From contig CAITNO010000106.1 in assembly GCA_903893795.1 (NCBI GenBank), positions 1 to 64,000 of the forward strand: a stretch of DNA of 64,000 nt, in the 5' to 3' direction. Below the pieces are notes generated by a model. The model was not told the DNA's origin. It did not search any database and was given only the letters and a program-made list of their open reading frames with translations. A program made the position numbers and the translations under genes. This document shows, in pieces, positions 1-7,172 of this stretch (the first letter of the stretch is position 1; every line of letters starts with the position of its first letter). Source of the stretch: Candidatus Hydrogenedentota bacterium. Lineage in GTDB: Bacteria; Hydrogenedentota; Hydrogenedentia; Hydrogenedentales; CAITNO01.

Positions 1-141
1 AAGGTCAAAAGTTTTCTGCGCGGCGCCAAGCCCCGGACCCAGGGTGAACTACAGGACGCCATCGCGGACGCGCTCTCAACAGTCACTTCGAGCGACACAA
101 GAGGCTTCTTTCGTCACTGTGGCGTAGGCATAAGTTCTTAA
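1..141 (+). CDS. IS630-family transposase, C-terminal end (partial)
   Basis: The frame is open from the first base to TAA at 139-141 and encodes 46 residues. They begin KVKSFLRGAKPRTQGELQ and end in GFFRHCGVGI. This resembles the C-terminus of IS630/Tc1-mariner-type DDE transposases, where a basic KxxLR segment, an Arg-Thr, an Ala-Ile helix and a final F-x-x-C/A-G-Y element close the protein. The catalytic DDE residues lie upstream, outside the window. Whether the full gene is intact cannot be judged. I cannot see a convincing terminal inverted repeat just downstream. The family call rests on recollection of the C-terminal pattern only. Confidence 0.6.
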   Translation, partial: KVKSFLRGAKPRTQGELQDAIADALSTVTSSDTRGFFRHCGVGISS

Positions 142-189
142 AATGCTCTAGAAAGGGAGGAAAATGAAAGCAGCTTAAACCTTTTCCCC

Positions 190-226
190 CTCTGCGAAGC
201 TCTGCGTTCTCCGCGCCTCTGCGTTC
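190..226. repeat. CTCTGCG-type dispersed repeat fragment
   Basis: The heptamer CTCTGCG recurs three times in 37 bp, interleaved with GTTCTCCGCGC. This phrase is familiar as a dispersed intergenic repeat in many environmental bacterial genomes. It fills the space between the transposase end and the vapBC promoter. Only this one copy was noticed in the window. Confidence 0.4.
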
Positions 227-242
227 AGGGCTCACTGTATGC

Positions 243-271
243 TTGCACAATGCTAGCATGCGTGCTACAAT
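243..271 (+). promoter_or_regulatory. Promoter with embedded palindromic operator for the toxin-antitoxin operon
   Basis: A -35-like TTGCAC (243-248) and a -10 TACAAT (266-271) are separated by exactly 17 bp. The spacer contains the perfect 10-bp palindrome ATGCTAGCAT (250-259), flanked by GCAC and GTGC half-sites. The predicted transcript start near 278 gives a short leader before the TTGGAG ribosome binding site (283-288) of the antitoxin. A palindrome between -35 and -10 is where a ribbon-helix-helix antitoxin would autorepress. The -35 matches consensus at only three positions. Confidence 0.5.
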
Positions 272-296
272 TCTTTCAAAGATTGGAGTCGAACCT

Positions 297-539
297 ATGT
301 CAACCCTATATATCCGGGATTGTCCCGAAAGCCTTCATCAGACACTGACCGAACGGGCACAGGCCGGGCGGCGATCACTAAATGCCGAGGTGCTTGCGCT
401 GCTGGAGGCGGGCGTGCAGGCGGATGCGCAGCGACGCCAGTCGGCGGCGCTGCTCACACGAATTGCCCGCCGCCGCAAAAGCTTATCGTCCTCAGCGGTC
501 GATGCCGTTGACCTCATCCGTGAGGACCGTGCCCGGTGA
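297..539 (+). CDS. Ribbon-helix-helix antitoxin (FitA/VapB type)
   Basis: This 80-residue protein starts MSTLYIRDCPESLHQTL, a short beta strand followed by two helices. The basic RRSLNAEVLALLEAG segment matches the Arc/CopG-like antitoxins paired with PIN toxins (FitA family). It should bind DNA as a dimer through the N-terminal strand. The basic C-terminal part (LLTRIARRR onward) would wrap and inhibit the toxin. ATG 297 is chosen over the in-frame TTG at 243 because TTGGAG lies 8 bp upstream and the family starts at this point. The stop overlaps the toxin start by 4 bp (GTGA), so the two genes are translationally coupled. Autoregulation through the operator at 250-259 is inferred. Confidence 0.85.
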   Translation: MSTLYIRDCPESLHQTLTERAQAGRRSLNAEVLALLEAGVQADAQRRQSAALLTRIARRRKSLSSSAVDAVDLIREDRAR

Positions 540-967
540 GCGAGAACCCGCCGGTCATTGATGCCAGTGTGCTCGTAAAGCTGTTTCTGCCAGAATCGGG
601 TTCAGAGCAGGCACAGGCGCTGATAGAGCAAGTATTCGCCCGGCATCCCGATGGTCCCGCCGTGCCCGACCTCATCTATGCCGAATGCGGCAATGTGTTC
701 TGGAAGAAGGTGCAACGGGGCGAACTCACGGCAAAAGCCGCCCAAGCGTGCATGGCCGACCTGTGCGCGTTGCCCATGCAAGTCTTTCCCCTTTCAGAAC
801 TGGCGGAGAACGCGTTGGACTGGGCGCTGCGCTACCATATCACAGTATATGACGCGGTGTACGCCACCCTCGCTGCGGCGCTCTGCACCCAGTTGCACAC
901 GGCGGAAGCGGCGTTGGTACGTTTGCTCAAAAGGGCGCCGGTTGAGGTCCAAGAAATTGGGGGATGA
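536..967 (+). CDS. PIN-domain ribonuclease toxin (VapC type)
   Basis: The protein has 143 residues, starting at GTG within the GTGA overlap with the antitoxin. It has the PIN fold signature: Asp9 in VIDASVLVK, Glu50 in LIYAECGN, Asp106 in VYDAVYATLA and Glu124 in LHTAEAAL. These four acidic residues coordinate Mg2+ in VapC toxins, which cleave RNA, often tRNA. The fourth position is more often Asp, so Glu124 is a mild deviation. The length is normal for VapC. The gene directly follows its cognate antitoxin and ends 9 bp before a convergent membrane-protein gene. Adjacent transposase remains suggest acquired DNA. Confidence 0.88.
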   Translation: MSENPPVIDASVLVKLFLPESGSEQAQALIEQVFARHPDGPAVPDLIYAECGNVFWKKVQRGELTAKAAQACMADLCALPMQVFPLSELAENALDWALRYHITVYDAVYATLAAALCTQLHTAEAALVRLLKRAPVEVQEIGG

Positions 968-976
968 CCAAATGCG

Positions 977-1474
977 TCACTTTGCAACAGACACGTGCCT
1001 CGCTTCCTGAATCGCGGCCAGTGCCTTGGCCGGATACTCGAAAGCGATGAACTGGCTCGACCCGTCCTTCAGCAGAAGCCGTACCCCGCGGACGTCGCCC
1101 GTTTCCTGATGCACGATGGGGCTGCCGCCATCCCCGCGCACTGCGGTCGCACCGTGCTCAACCATGGAGGCCTCTGCAATCAACGAAATGGGAATGTGCA
1201 AAAAACTGTTCCGCCTCCAAGTTCCGTGCTTTGTCGTGCTGACTATTTCCTCGGAAGTCACGCGATCAGTCTTGATGAAGCAGTCCCAAACATACGCCAT
1301 GATGAATTGAATCGAAAACGCGAATGCAATCAGGGGCAACCACCCCATCCAGTCCAGCGCCCTGAAGCACGGCAATTGCCAAATCACCAACCCCAAAATA
1401 GCCCCACCCACTATACCCGTAGCCTGAACACTGGCACCTACCAGCCTGTTTCGCTTTTCACAATACAGGTTCAT
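977..1474 (-). CDS. Small membrane protein with PH-like C-terminal part, function unknown
   Basis: This 165-residue protein has two predicted membrane helices, at about residues 14-35 (TGIVGGAILGLVIWQL) and 42-65 (MGWLPLIAFAFSIQFIMAY). A soluble domain of about 95 residues follows. It is rich in beta strands, with RLLLKDGSSQFIAFEYP and a terminal helix (PAKALAAIQEAR). Two helices followed by a compact beta domain resemble bacterial PH-like membrane proteins of unknown role. AAGGA lies very close to the ATG. The gene converges on the vapC-type toxin and is transcribed away from hflX. Confidence 0.65.
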   Translation of the reverse strand: MNLYCEKRNRLVGASVQATGIVGGAILGLVIWQLPCFRALDWMGWLPLIAFAFSIQFIMAYVWDCFIKTDRVTSEEIVSTTKHGTWRRNSFLHIPISLIAEASMVEHGATAVRGDGGSPIVHQETGDVRGVRLLLKDGSSQFIAFEYPAKALAAIQEARHVSVAK

Positions 1475-1581
1475 CTTCCTTGGTCCTTGTTATGTGCTGA
1501 ACACACTCTAGCGCGTCCAACGTCCCGGGCGCAACCTGCGCCTGTGGTATACTTCTGTATTCACAAGAGGATAATGTATTC

Positions 1582-2877
1582 ATGCCCATTTCTGATGAAT
1601 CCAAGATGATTTCCATTCCCCGGCCGCCGGTGACGGAGAAGGCGATGCTGGTGCGCGTGGCGCTGCCCGGTGACAGTGAACTGGAGGTGGAGGACTCGCT
1701 GGAGGAACTGAAACAGCTTGCGTGGACGGCCGGCGCGGAGATCGTGCTGACCATCGTCCAGTACCGCGACAAGCCGAACCCGGCCACGCTGGTGGGCGCG
1801 GGCAAGCTGGAGGAGATGAAGGCGGCGGTGGAGGAAATGGGCATAGAGGTGGCCATTTTCGATTCGGACCTCACTGCGGCGCAGGGGAGCAAGCTTGAAA
1901 AGGCCCTCGAGATCAAGGTGGTCGATCGGACCCAGTTGATCCTGGATATCTTCGCCCAGCGCGCGCAGACGCGCGAGGGCCGCAAGCAGGTGGAACTGGC
2001 CCAGTTGCAGTACCTGCTGCCGCGCCTCTCCGGGCGCGGCTCCGTCATGCGCCAGCAGGGCGGCATCGGCGTGCGCGGTCCCGGCGAGCAGAAGCTGGAA
2101 GTGGACCGCCGCGTCATCCGCTACCGCATCGGCCTGCTCAAGGAGGAACTGGAGGAGGTGCGCCAGGACCGGCGCATCCAGCGCAAACGGCGCAACGAGG
2201 CGGGCACACCGCGGGTGGCGCTGGTCGGCTACACCAACGCGGGCAAGTCGTCGCTGCTGAACGCGCTTACCGCTGCGGGCGCCCTTGCCGAGGACAAACT
2301 TTTTGCCACCCTCGATCCACTGGTGCGCCGCTGTACGCTGCCCGGCGGCGGCGAGGTGCTGCTGGCCGATACGGTGGGTTTTGTGCGGCGCCTGCCGCAT
2401 ACGCTGGTGGCGGCCTTCCGCGCCACGCTCGAGGCGGTCAACGAGTCCGACCTATTGCTGCTGGTCGCCGACGCGGCCCATCCCACGATGGAAGAGCACA
2501 TCCGCACGGTGCGGCAGGTGCTCGAGGAAATCGGCGCCGCCGCGGTGCCCATCATCCGGGTGTACAACAAGACGGACCTGCTGGAACAGGAAGAGATTGA
2601 GGGACTGCTCTCGGGCCGCGACCCGTCGGTCGCCGTATCCGCCCAACAGGGCACGGGGCTCGACACGCTGCTCCAGGCCGTGGCGGACCACATCGGCGCG
2701 ACGCGTACGCGCCTGCGCCTGCGCATCCCGCAGGACAAGGCCGCCGTGCTTTCGCGGGTTCACGAACGGGGCCGGGTGATCAGCACCGCCTACGAGGACA
2801 ATGACATTCTGCTCGAGGTCGAGGTGGACGCTTCGACCGCCGGCGCACTCGCGCCCTACCAGGAGCCCGCGCCATGA
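1582..2877 (+). CDS. hflX: GTPase HflX
   Basis: The 431 residues match the HflX family across the whole length. HflX is a ribosome-associated GTPase that splits stalled 70S ribosomes during stress. The N-terminal HflX domain contains the VGAGKLEE and DRTQLILDIFAQRA segments, followed by the conserved GxGE-like stretch (GIGVRGPGEQKLE, residues 161-173). The GTPase domain has the P-loop GYTNAGKSS (216-224), DTVGF (263-267) and NKTDL (329-333). The start at 1582 follows AGAGG. A TATACT -10-like box lies at 1548-1553 without a good -35, and a GGCGCA-ACC-TGCGCC inverted repeat sits at 1528-1542. The stop overlaps the NUDIX start by 4 bp, so the two genes form an operon. Confidence 0.96.
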   Translation: MPISDESKMISIPRPPVTEKAMLVRVALPGDSELEVEDSLEELKQLAWTAGAEIVLTIVQYRDKPNPATLVGAGKLEEMKAAVEEMGIEVAIFDSDLTAAQGSKLEKALEIKVVDRTQLILDIFAQRAQTREGRKQVELAQLQYLLPRLSGRGSVMRQQGGIGVRGPGEQKLEVDRRVIRYRIGLLKEELEEVRQDRRIQRKRRNEAGTPRVALVGYTNAGKSSLLNALTAAGALAEDKLFATLDPLVRRCTLPGGGEVLLADTVGFVRRLPHTLVAAFRATLEAVNESDLLLLVADAAHPTMEEHIRTVRQVLEEIGAAAVPIIRVYNKTDLLEQEEIEGLLSGRDPSVAVSAQQGTGLDTLLQAVADHIGATRTRLRLRIPQDKAAVLSRVHERGRVISTAYEDNDILLEVEVDASTAGALAPYQEPAP

Positions 2878-3323
2878 CCGCGCCCTTTGTCCGCATACGG
2901 GTTGCCGCAATCATTGTGGAGAATGGGCGCATCCTGCTCGAAAAGCACGGCAAAGACGGGCGTGAATACTGGGTGCTGCCCGGCGGGGGCGTGGACGTCG
3001 GCGAAACCCTTTCCGAAGGCCTGCGCCGCGAACTGCGCGAGGAAATAGGCATCGAGTCCGAAACGGGCGACATCGCGTTCGCCTGCGAGGCCATTGCGCC
3101 CGACGCATCGCGCCATATCCTGCAACTGGCCCTCATGGCGACCATCACGGGCGGAACACCCCATGTCACCGGATACGACAAGCGCGTGATCGATGTGGCG
3201 TGGATTCCGGTTGGGGAAGTGGCGGGCCTGGAGATGTATCCCACGGTTCAGGGACATCTCGCGGAGGCGTTACGCGCGGGCATTCCGCACCGCACCGACA
3301 GCCTGGGCAACGTCTGGCGTTAA
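2874..3323 (+). CDS. NUDIX hydrolase
   Basis: This 149-residue NUDIX hydrolase carries a perfect Nudix box, G-x5-E-x7-RELREEIGI, at residues 38-60. That motif binds the divalent metal used to hydrolyse nucleoside diphosphate-linked substrates. The substrate cannot be deduced. The sequence before the box (YWVLPGGGVDVGE) and the short C-terminal extension are typical of small housekeeping Nudix proteins. ATGA overlap with hflX indicates coupled translation, which suggests a nucleotide-sanitising or stress role alongside HflX. The gene ends 37 bp before a convergent gene with no clear hairpin between them. Confidence 0.93.
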   Translation: MTAPFVRIRVAAIIVENGRILLEKHGKDGREYWVLPGGGVDVGETLSEGLRRELREEIGIESETGDIAFACEAIAPDASRHILQLALMATITGGTPHVTGYDKRVIDVAWIPVGEVAGLEMYPTVQGHLAEALRAGIPHRTDSLGNVWR

Positions 3324-3360
3324 GGAAATCCCGAAGCCTTTGACTGCGCCGTATCGCGGA

Positions 3361-5073
3361 CTACGAACAGGCCCGACTGCTGCGCCCCGCCACGCGCTGA
3401 AAACATCCGTACCCGGCGAGAAGCGTCACGCAGAGAAGCAGCAGGGTCCAATCGCCGCGGCCATTGCCGCCGGTGGTTCCCGATAGCCCAAGAGCCAGGG
3501 CACCGCAGGAGGGTGGGGGTGGTGGGGGAGGCGCTCCCTCAAACCAGATGGGGGCCGAAATGGCCTCGTCGTTGCGTCCGTTGCCGTCCGTGTCCACCGT
3601 TTCGGTGACAATCACATAATAATAGGCATTGGCCGAATAGGCGGGGTCGGAAAAAGTCACCTCCACGGGATTGCCCGAAACAGTCTGCGTCTGGAGCAGC
3701 AACCCGTCGCGGAAGAGTCGGATCTGTTCAAATCCCTCGGCGGCGGCGGTGCTTGCCTTTACCGTGAACGCCCGGGGCATGGCACCCAGCCTCGAACCCA
3801 TCGGATAACCGGAGCTGCGGAAATCGAGATGGAGGTTGCTGTTTTCGGTGGCATAGCAGCGGCGGTTTTCATAGGCGTCAATGATGGCCTCCCGCGTCAG
3901 TTCCTTGGCCAGCACGGCCGTCCGGAACGTGTTCATGGTGCCCCAGTCGGCATGGTGGTTGTCTTGCCCGATCACCGGACTCAAACGCCATTCCTTCAGA
4001 TTCCCCTCGTCCCAGTAGCTGTAGTCGGTGTCCCAGCTTCCCGAATAATAGTACCGGTCAAAGCCGTCGTTGGTGTTGGCCACCTCAATGCCGACCATCT
4101 GGTCCGCCACCGCGTCATAAAGCCGCAGTTTCGCCAGTTCCAGCCCCAGCGCATTGTACAGACCGGGATGGTTGAACAGACCGAAGGAGCCCGGCCTTCC
4201 GGCCAGCCAGTGATAAAACTCCGGGAGGCCGAAGTTTTCGAGGCAACTGGTCATGTCTTCCGAATTGAACACATTGATGTGCCCCAGGACGGGGTTTGAC
4301 CATTCAAAGCCCCAGAGCGTGACAAAGCGTCCGGGTTCATAGGCGGCCGCCGCCGCGTCCTTCAATTGCTGCCACTTGTGATCCCAGGGCCACAGCACGA
4401 GAAACTCCGCATGGTCGGTCAATGAAAAGTAGTCCATATGCCCCATGTCGCGCGCATACTGGTAGGCGTACAAAGGGTCTCCCGTGGCGTCCAGGGAGAG
4501 CTGGCTGTGCGCGTGCAGATAACCGTAGTAGATGTTGTACAGCTCATTCGGAAGGGTGGGGTCCAATGCCGCCTTTGCCGCCGGGGCTGGGGACGGCGCA
4601 TAGGGCACGTTCATAGCCAGCTTTGCGACCACTTGGGAGGCGCAGGTCTGTGCAAGCCTGGCGGCAATCGCCCGCGCTTCCGCGCTTCCCTGAAAATCCT
4701 TTTCCCGCTTCGCGTTCAGGAAGTTCCGGCATTGATCCCAGGTGGGGTTGTTGCCGGTTCCTCCCAGGGCCATGGCCAGAATGTCGCTTCGTCTGAAAGT
4801 CACTTCGCCGTAGAGTCCGGACAGCACCAGAAACTCCTCGGGGCTGGGCTCCCTTCCCTGGGCAAGTTGATAGGCCAGCACCACATGTTCTCCACCCAGG
4901 GTGCTCTTGGCATAGTCCGGGGAATCGAGCAAGGTGACAATGCGCGTTATCCCCGCCCGAATGGCATCGGCATCGGCCGGGGCGCGGCCTTCTTCCGCCC
5001 CCGCAACGGCCCCCCAGAAGGAAAGCAGCATGAGCGTACATATTCCCACCGGGAAGAATCTTGAACTGAACAT
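3361..5073 (-). CDS. Secreted PHP-domain metal-dependent phosphoesterase-like protein with C-terminal sorting-like tail
   Basis: The 570-residue protein begins at ATG 5073, preceded by GGAGG, with a signal peptide (residues 1-26, ending VAGAEE). A PHP-type metal site appears as HAHS (187-190) and LTDHAEF (218-224), then FNHPG and GQDNHHADWG. This arrangement matches the DUF3604/PHP secreted proteins of unknown substrate. A beta-rich region follows. A poly-Pro linker then leads to a Cys/Gly-rich stretch, a hydrophobic helix (WTLLLLCVTLLAGYG) and a basic end (QRVAGRSSRACS). That tripartite tail resembles GlyGly-CTERM/MYXO-CTERM style sorting signals. The gene is divergent from the FadL-like porin at 5240. 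Confidence 0.8.
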   Translation of the reverse strand: MFSSRFFPVGICTLMLLSFWGAVAGAEEGRAPADADAIRAGITRIVTLLDSPDYAKSTLGGEHVVLAYQLAQGREPSPEEFLVLSGLYGEVTFRRSDILAMALGGTGNNPTWDQCRNFLNAKREKDFQGSAEARAIAARLAQTCASQVVAKLAMNVPYAPSPAPAAKAALDPTLPNELYNIYYGYLHAHSQLSLDATGDPLYAYQYARDMGHMDYFSLTDHAEFLVLWPWDHKWQQLKDAAAAAYEPGRFVTLWGFEWSNPVLGHINVFNSEDMTSCLENFGLPEFYHWLAGRPGSFGLFNHPGLYNALGLELAKLRLYDAVADQMVGIEVANTNDGFDRYYYSGSWDTDYSYWDEGNLKEWRLSPVIGQDNHHADWGTMNTFRTAVLAKELTREAIIDAYENRRCYATENSNLHLDFRSSGYPMGSRLGAMPRAFTVKASTAAAEGFEQIRLFRDGLLLQTQTVSGNPVEVTFSDPAYSANAYYYVIVTETVDTDGNGRNDEAISAPIWFEGAPPPPPPPSCGALALGLSGTTGGNGRGDWTLLLLCVTLLAGYGCFQRVAGRSSRACS

Positions 5074-5239
5074 GCGCAACCTCCGTCGTTCTTGGGGGAC
5101 CCGCAACTTCCGGCGCATTGCCGCCGCCGTGCTTTTCACATTATACTGCCCAACACAGTCCAGGTGAAAGACATTCCGAACCTTGAGACCGTCACCCTTC
5201 CCGGCGGCCCATAAGCAACCATTCCTGAAAGAAGGACCC

Positions 5240-6448
5240 ATGCAGGCACGACACCCCGAGAGATGCGGCATAAAGCTGGTGATCCTCGTCATTCTGATGG
5301 CGCTTCAGGGGGCATGGGCGACCGAGGGCATTCTGCTGCTTGGCGATGATCCCATCCGGGTGGGGCGCGCCGGGGCGGCGGTGGCGGCTGTCGGCGACGC
5401 CTCCTGGATGGCCTTCAATCCGGCAGGTCTGGACGGACTGGACCGCCGGGTGGAATTCGGAAACTCCATCATTCACTCCCATGCCACACTGTTGACCCGG
5501 GGCATTGCGGATGTCCCGAACTGCGGGCGGATGGTGGACGACGAGTGGAACGGGATGCCCTCGGTGGGGGTGGTACTGCCGCGGGAATCGGGCACCTTTG
5601 GGCTGGGTCTGTACATTCCCACCGGTGGCATGATCCACTTTCCGCAATCCCGGTCCTGGGTTGGCCTGCTTGAAGGGAACAATGACCGAAGGATTGAATT
5701 CATGCAGCCCCGCCTGACCCTGGGCTATGCCCGTCACCTCGATTGCGGATGGATTCTTGGAGTGAGCGCCAATGGCAGCCTCTCTGTTGGCCGCACGGAC
5801 CAGATTACCCCCCGTCTGCTGGCCAACCGGGGCAATTACAAATGGGATGTGGAGCCCGGTGCCGGATTCGGTCTGGGTGTGCTCAGGCATTGGGAAAGGT
5901 GGTCTTTCGGTGCCGCGCTGGAGTCCCGCCAATGGGCGCAGAGTTTTGACAAATACAAGGATATCTCCCCCCACCCGGTGGACATGCCAGCCACATTCCA
6001 GACCGGTGTGGGTTTCAAGGTCACGCCGAAAGTGGAAATTGAAGTGGATTACCGGTTCATCAACTGGTCCGATGTGAAATTCTTTCACAAGCCCAGTTCC
6101 GGCGCGGGACTGGGTTGGCATGACCAGCACGTCTTCATGGCCGGCGTGGAATGGACCGCCACCCCGCAGTGGACCTTTCGGGCGGGCTATTCCCACGCGA
6201 CGAACGCCATGGGACAAGACCATCTCTTTGGAAGCGCGCTCGTGCCCAATGTTGCCACCGACCACATCGGGGCCGGTTTTACCTGCAAAGTGGGGGAGCG
6301 TGCGGAACTGAGCCTGGCCCTTGCCCATTTCTTCCGGGGCAGTCAGGTCGGCTCAGGCGGCGGGGACTTTTATGCGCGTCTGGGCCAGGGGTCCGAAACC
6401 ACACTGCAGGTGGATTCGCTGTCGGTGCTTTACAGCCTGAAGTTCTGA
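5240..6448 (+). CDS. OmpP1/FadL/TodX-family outer membrane protein
   Basis: The 402-residue protein has a signal peptide (MQARHPERCGIKLVILVILM, cleaved near AWA-TEG). After it comes GDDPIRVGRAGAAVAAVGDASWMAFNPAG, cited here only as the typical FadL N-terminal hatch pattern in which a Gly/Ala/Asn-Pro-Ala-Gly segment precedes the barrel. Alternating beta strands (VGVVLPRESGTFGLGLYIP, VEIEVDYRFINWSDVKF) run to a C-terminal Phe. That ending is the usual outer-membrane assembly signal for BamA. FadL-type proteins carry hydrophobic substrates across the outer membrane. The substrate here is unknown. ATG 5240 follows GAAGGA. The gene shares a 166-bp divergent intergenic region with the PHP protein. 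Confidence 0.85.
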   Translation: MQARHPERCGIKLVILVILMALQGAWATEGILLLGDDPIRVGRAGAAVAAVGDASWMAFNPAGLDGLDRRVEFGNSIIHSHATLLTRGIADVPNCGRMVDDEWNGMPSVGVVLPRESGTFGLGLYIPTGGMIHFPQSRSWVGLLEGNNDRRIEFMQPRLTLGYARHLDCGWILGVSANGSLSVGRTDQITPRLLANRGNYKWDVEPGAGFGLGVLRHWERWSFGAALESRQWAQSFDKYKDISPHPVDMPATFQTGVGFKVTPKVEIEVDYRFINWSDVKFFHKPSSGAGLGWHDQHVFMAGVEWTATPQWTFRAGYSHATNAMGQDHLFGSALVPNVATDHIGAGFTCKVGERAELSLALAHFFRGSQVGSGGGDFYARLGQGSETTLQVDSLSVLYSLKF

Positions 6449-6463
6449 CCCTTTGTCCGCGTG

Positions 6464-7132
6464 CTACTGGACGCCCTGTGGGGACGCACCGGGCAGGCCG
6501 GTGTCCCTGTTTGCGGCTTTTCGCCTCATGAGCGCCTCGTACTCTTCCGGATAAAGTGCCTTGGAGCACCGGTCGCACAGTCCGTGGCTGAATTCAAGGT
6601 CGGAATGCTGCTCAACATACACTTCGACTTCCTGCCAGTAGCCCTCATCGCTGCGCACCTTTCTGCAGCTTGAACAGATGGGCAGGATGCCCCGCAATGT
6701 CTTCACCTCGTCCAGCGCCTTCTTCAATTCCCCGTTCAGGCGGCGCAGTTCGGCCAAATCGGCAAAGCGCGCCATGGCGATGGCCATGGAACGGGCCAGT
6801 TCCTGCGAGGAGGGAAGCTTTACCAGGTAGGCGCCGACGCCCGCCTCGCCGGCCTCCTGCACATGGCCGATGCCGTCGTGTGCGGTGAGCAGAACCACGG
6901 GCGTGGGACAGGTCCCCTGTATCAGCCGGGTGGCCTCCAGCCCGTTCATTCCCGGCATGACAAAGTCCATAAGAACCATGTCGGGACGCAGTGCTTCGAC
7001 CATCTCCACCGCCTGACGCCCGTCGAAGGCGCGGCCGACAACCTCGTGCCCGATAACCTCCAACTCATCCTGAATCAGGTTGCAGGCAAGCGCCTCATCG
7101 TCAACGATCAGTACGCGCATTTTTGTGGTCAT
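6464..7132 (-). CDS. Response regulator with C-terminal CxxC...CxxC domain
   Basis: The 222-residue protein starts with a receiver domain (MRVLIVDDEALACNLI). It has acidic residues Asp11-Asp12, phosphoacceptor Asp56 (VLMDFVMPGMNG), Thr83 and Lys105. A coiled-coil-like linker (about residues 122-145) follows. The short C-terminal domain has Cys153/Cys156 (PICSSCRKVR) and Cys186/Cys189 (GLCDRCSKALYP), with His183 near the second pair. This Cys-rich module recurs at the ends of bacterial two-component proteins and probably binds zinc. Its output is unknown and no DNA-binding helix-turn-helix is present. The gene lies 40 bp downstream of the histidine kinase, so the pair is very likely one operon. 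Confidence 0.88.
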   Translation of the reverse strand: MTTKMRVLIVDDEALACNLIQDELEVIGHEVVGRAFDGRQAVEMVEALRPDMVLMDFVMPGMNGLEATRLIQGTCPTPVVLLTAHDGIGHVQEAGEAGVGAYLVKLPSSQELARSMAIAMARFADLAELRRLNGELKKALDEVKTLRGILPICSSCRKVRSDEGYWQEVEVYVEQHSDLEFSHGLCDRCSKALYPEEYEALMRRKAANRDTGLPGASPQGVQ

Positions 7133-7172
7133 ATTCTTCGGTCCATGGTGGCGCACCTGTCCAGCCGAAAGG

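Noticed and set aside
281..296. GGAGTCGAACC resembling a tRNA T-loop in reverse
   Set aside because: No acceptor stem, D-arm or anticodon arm can be drawn around it. It contains the ribosome binding site of the antitoxin.
1548..1553. TATACT as a full promoter for hflX
   Set aside because: The -10 is good but the expected -35 position reads CCGGGC, so the promoter was not listed separately.
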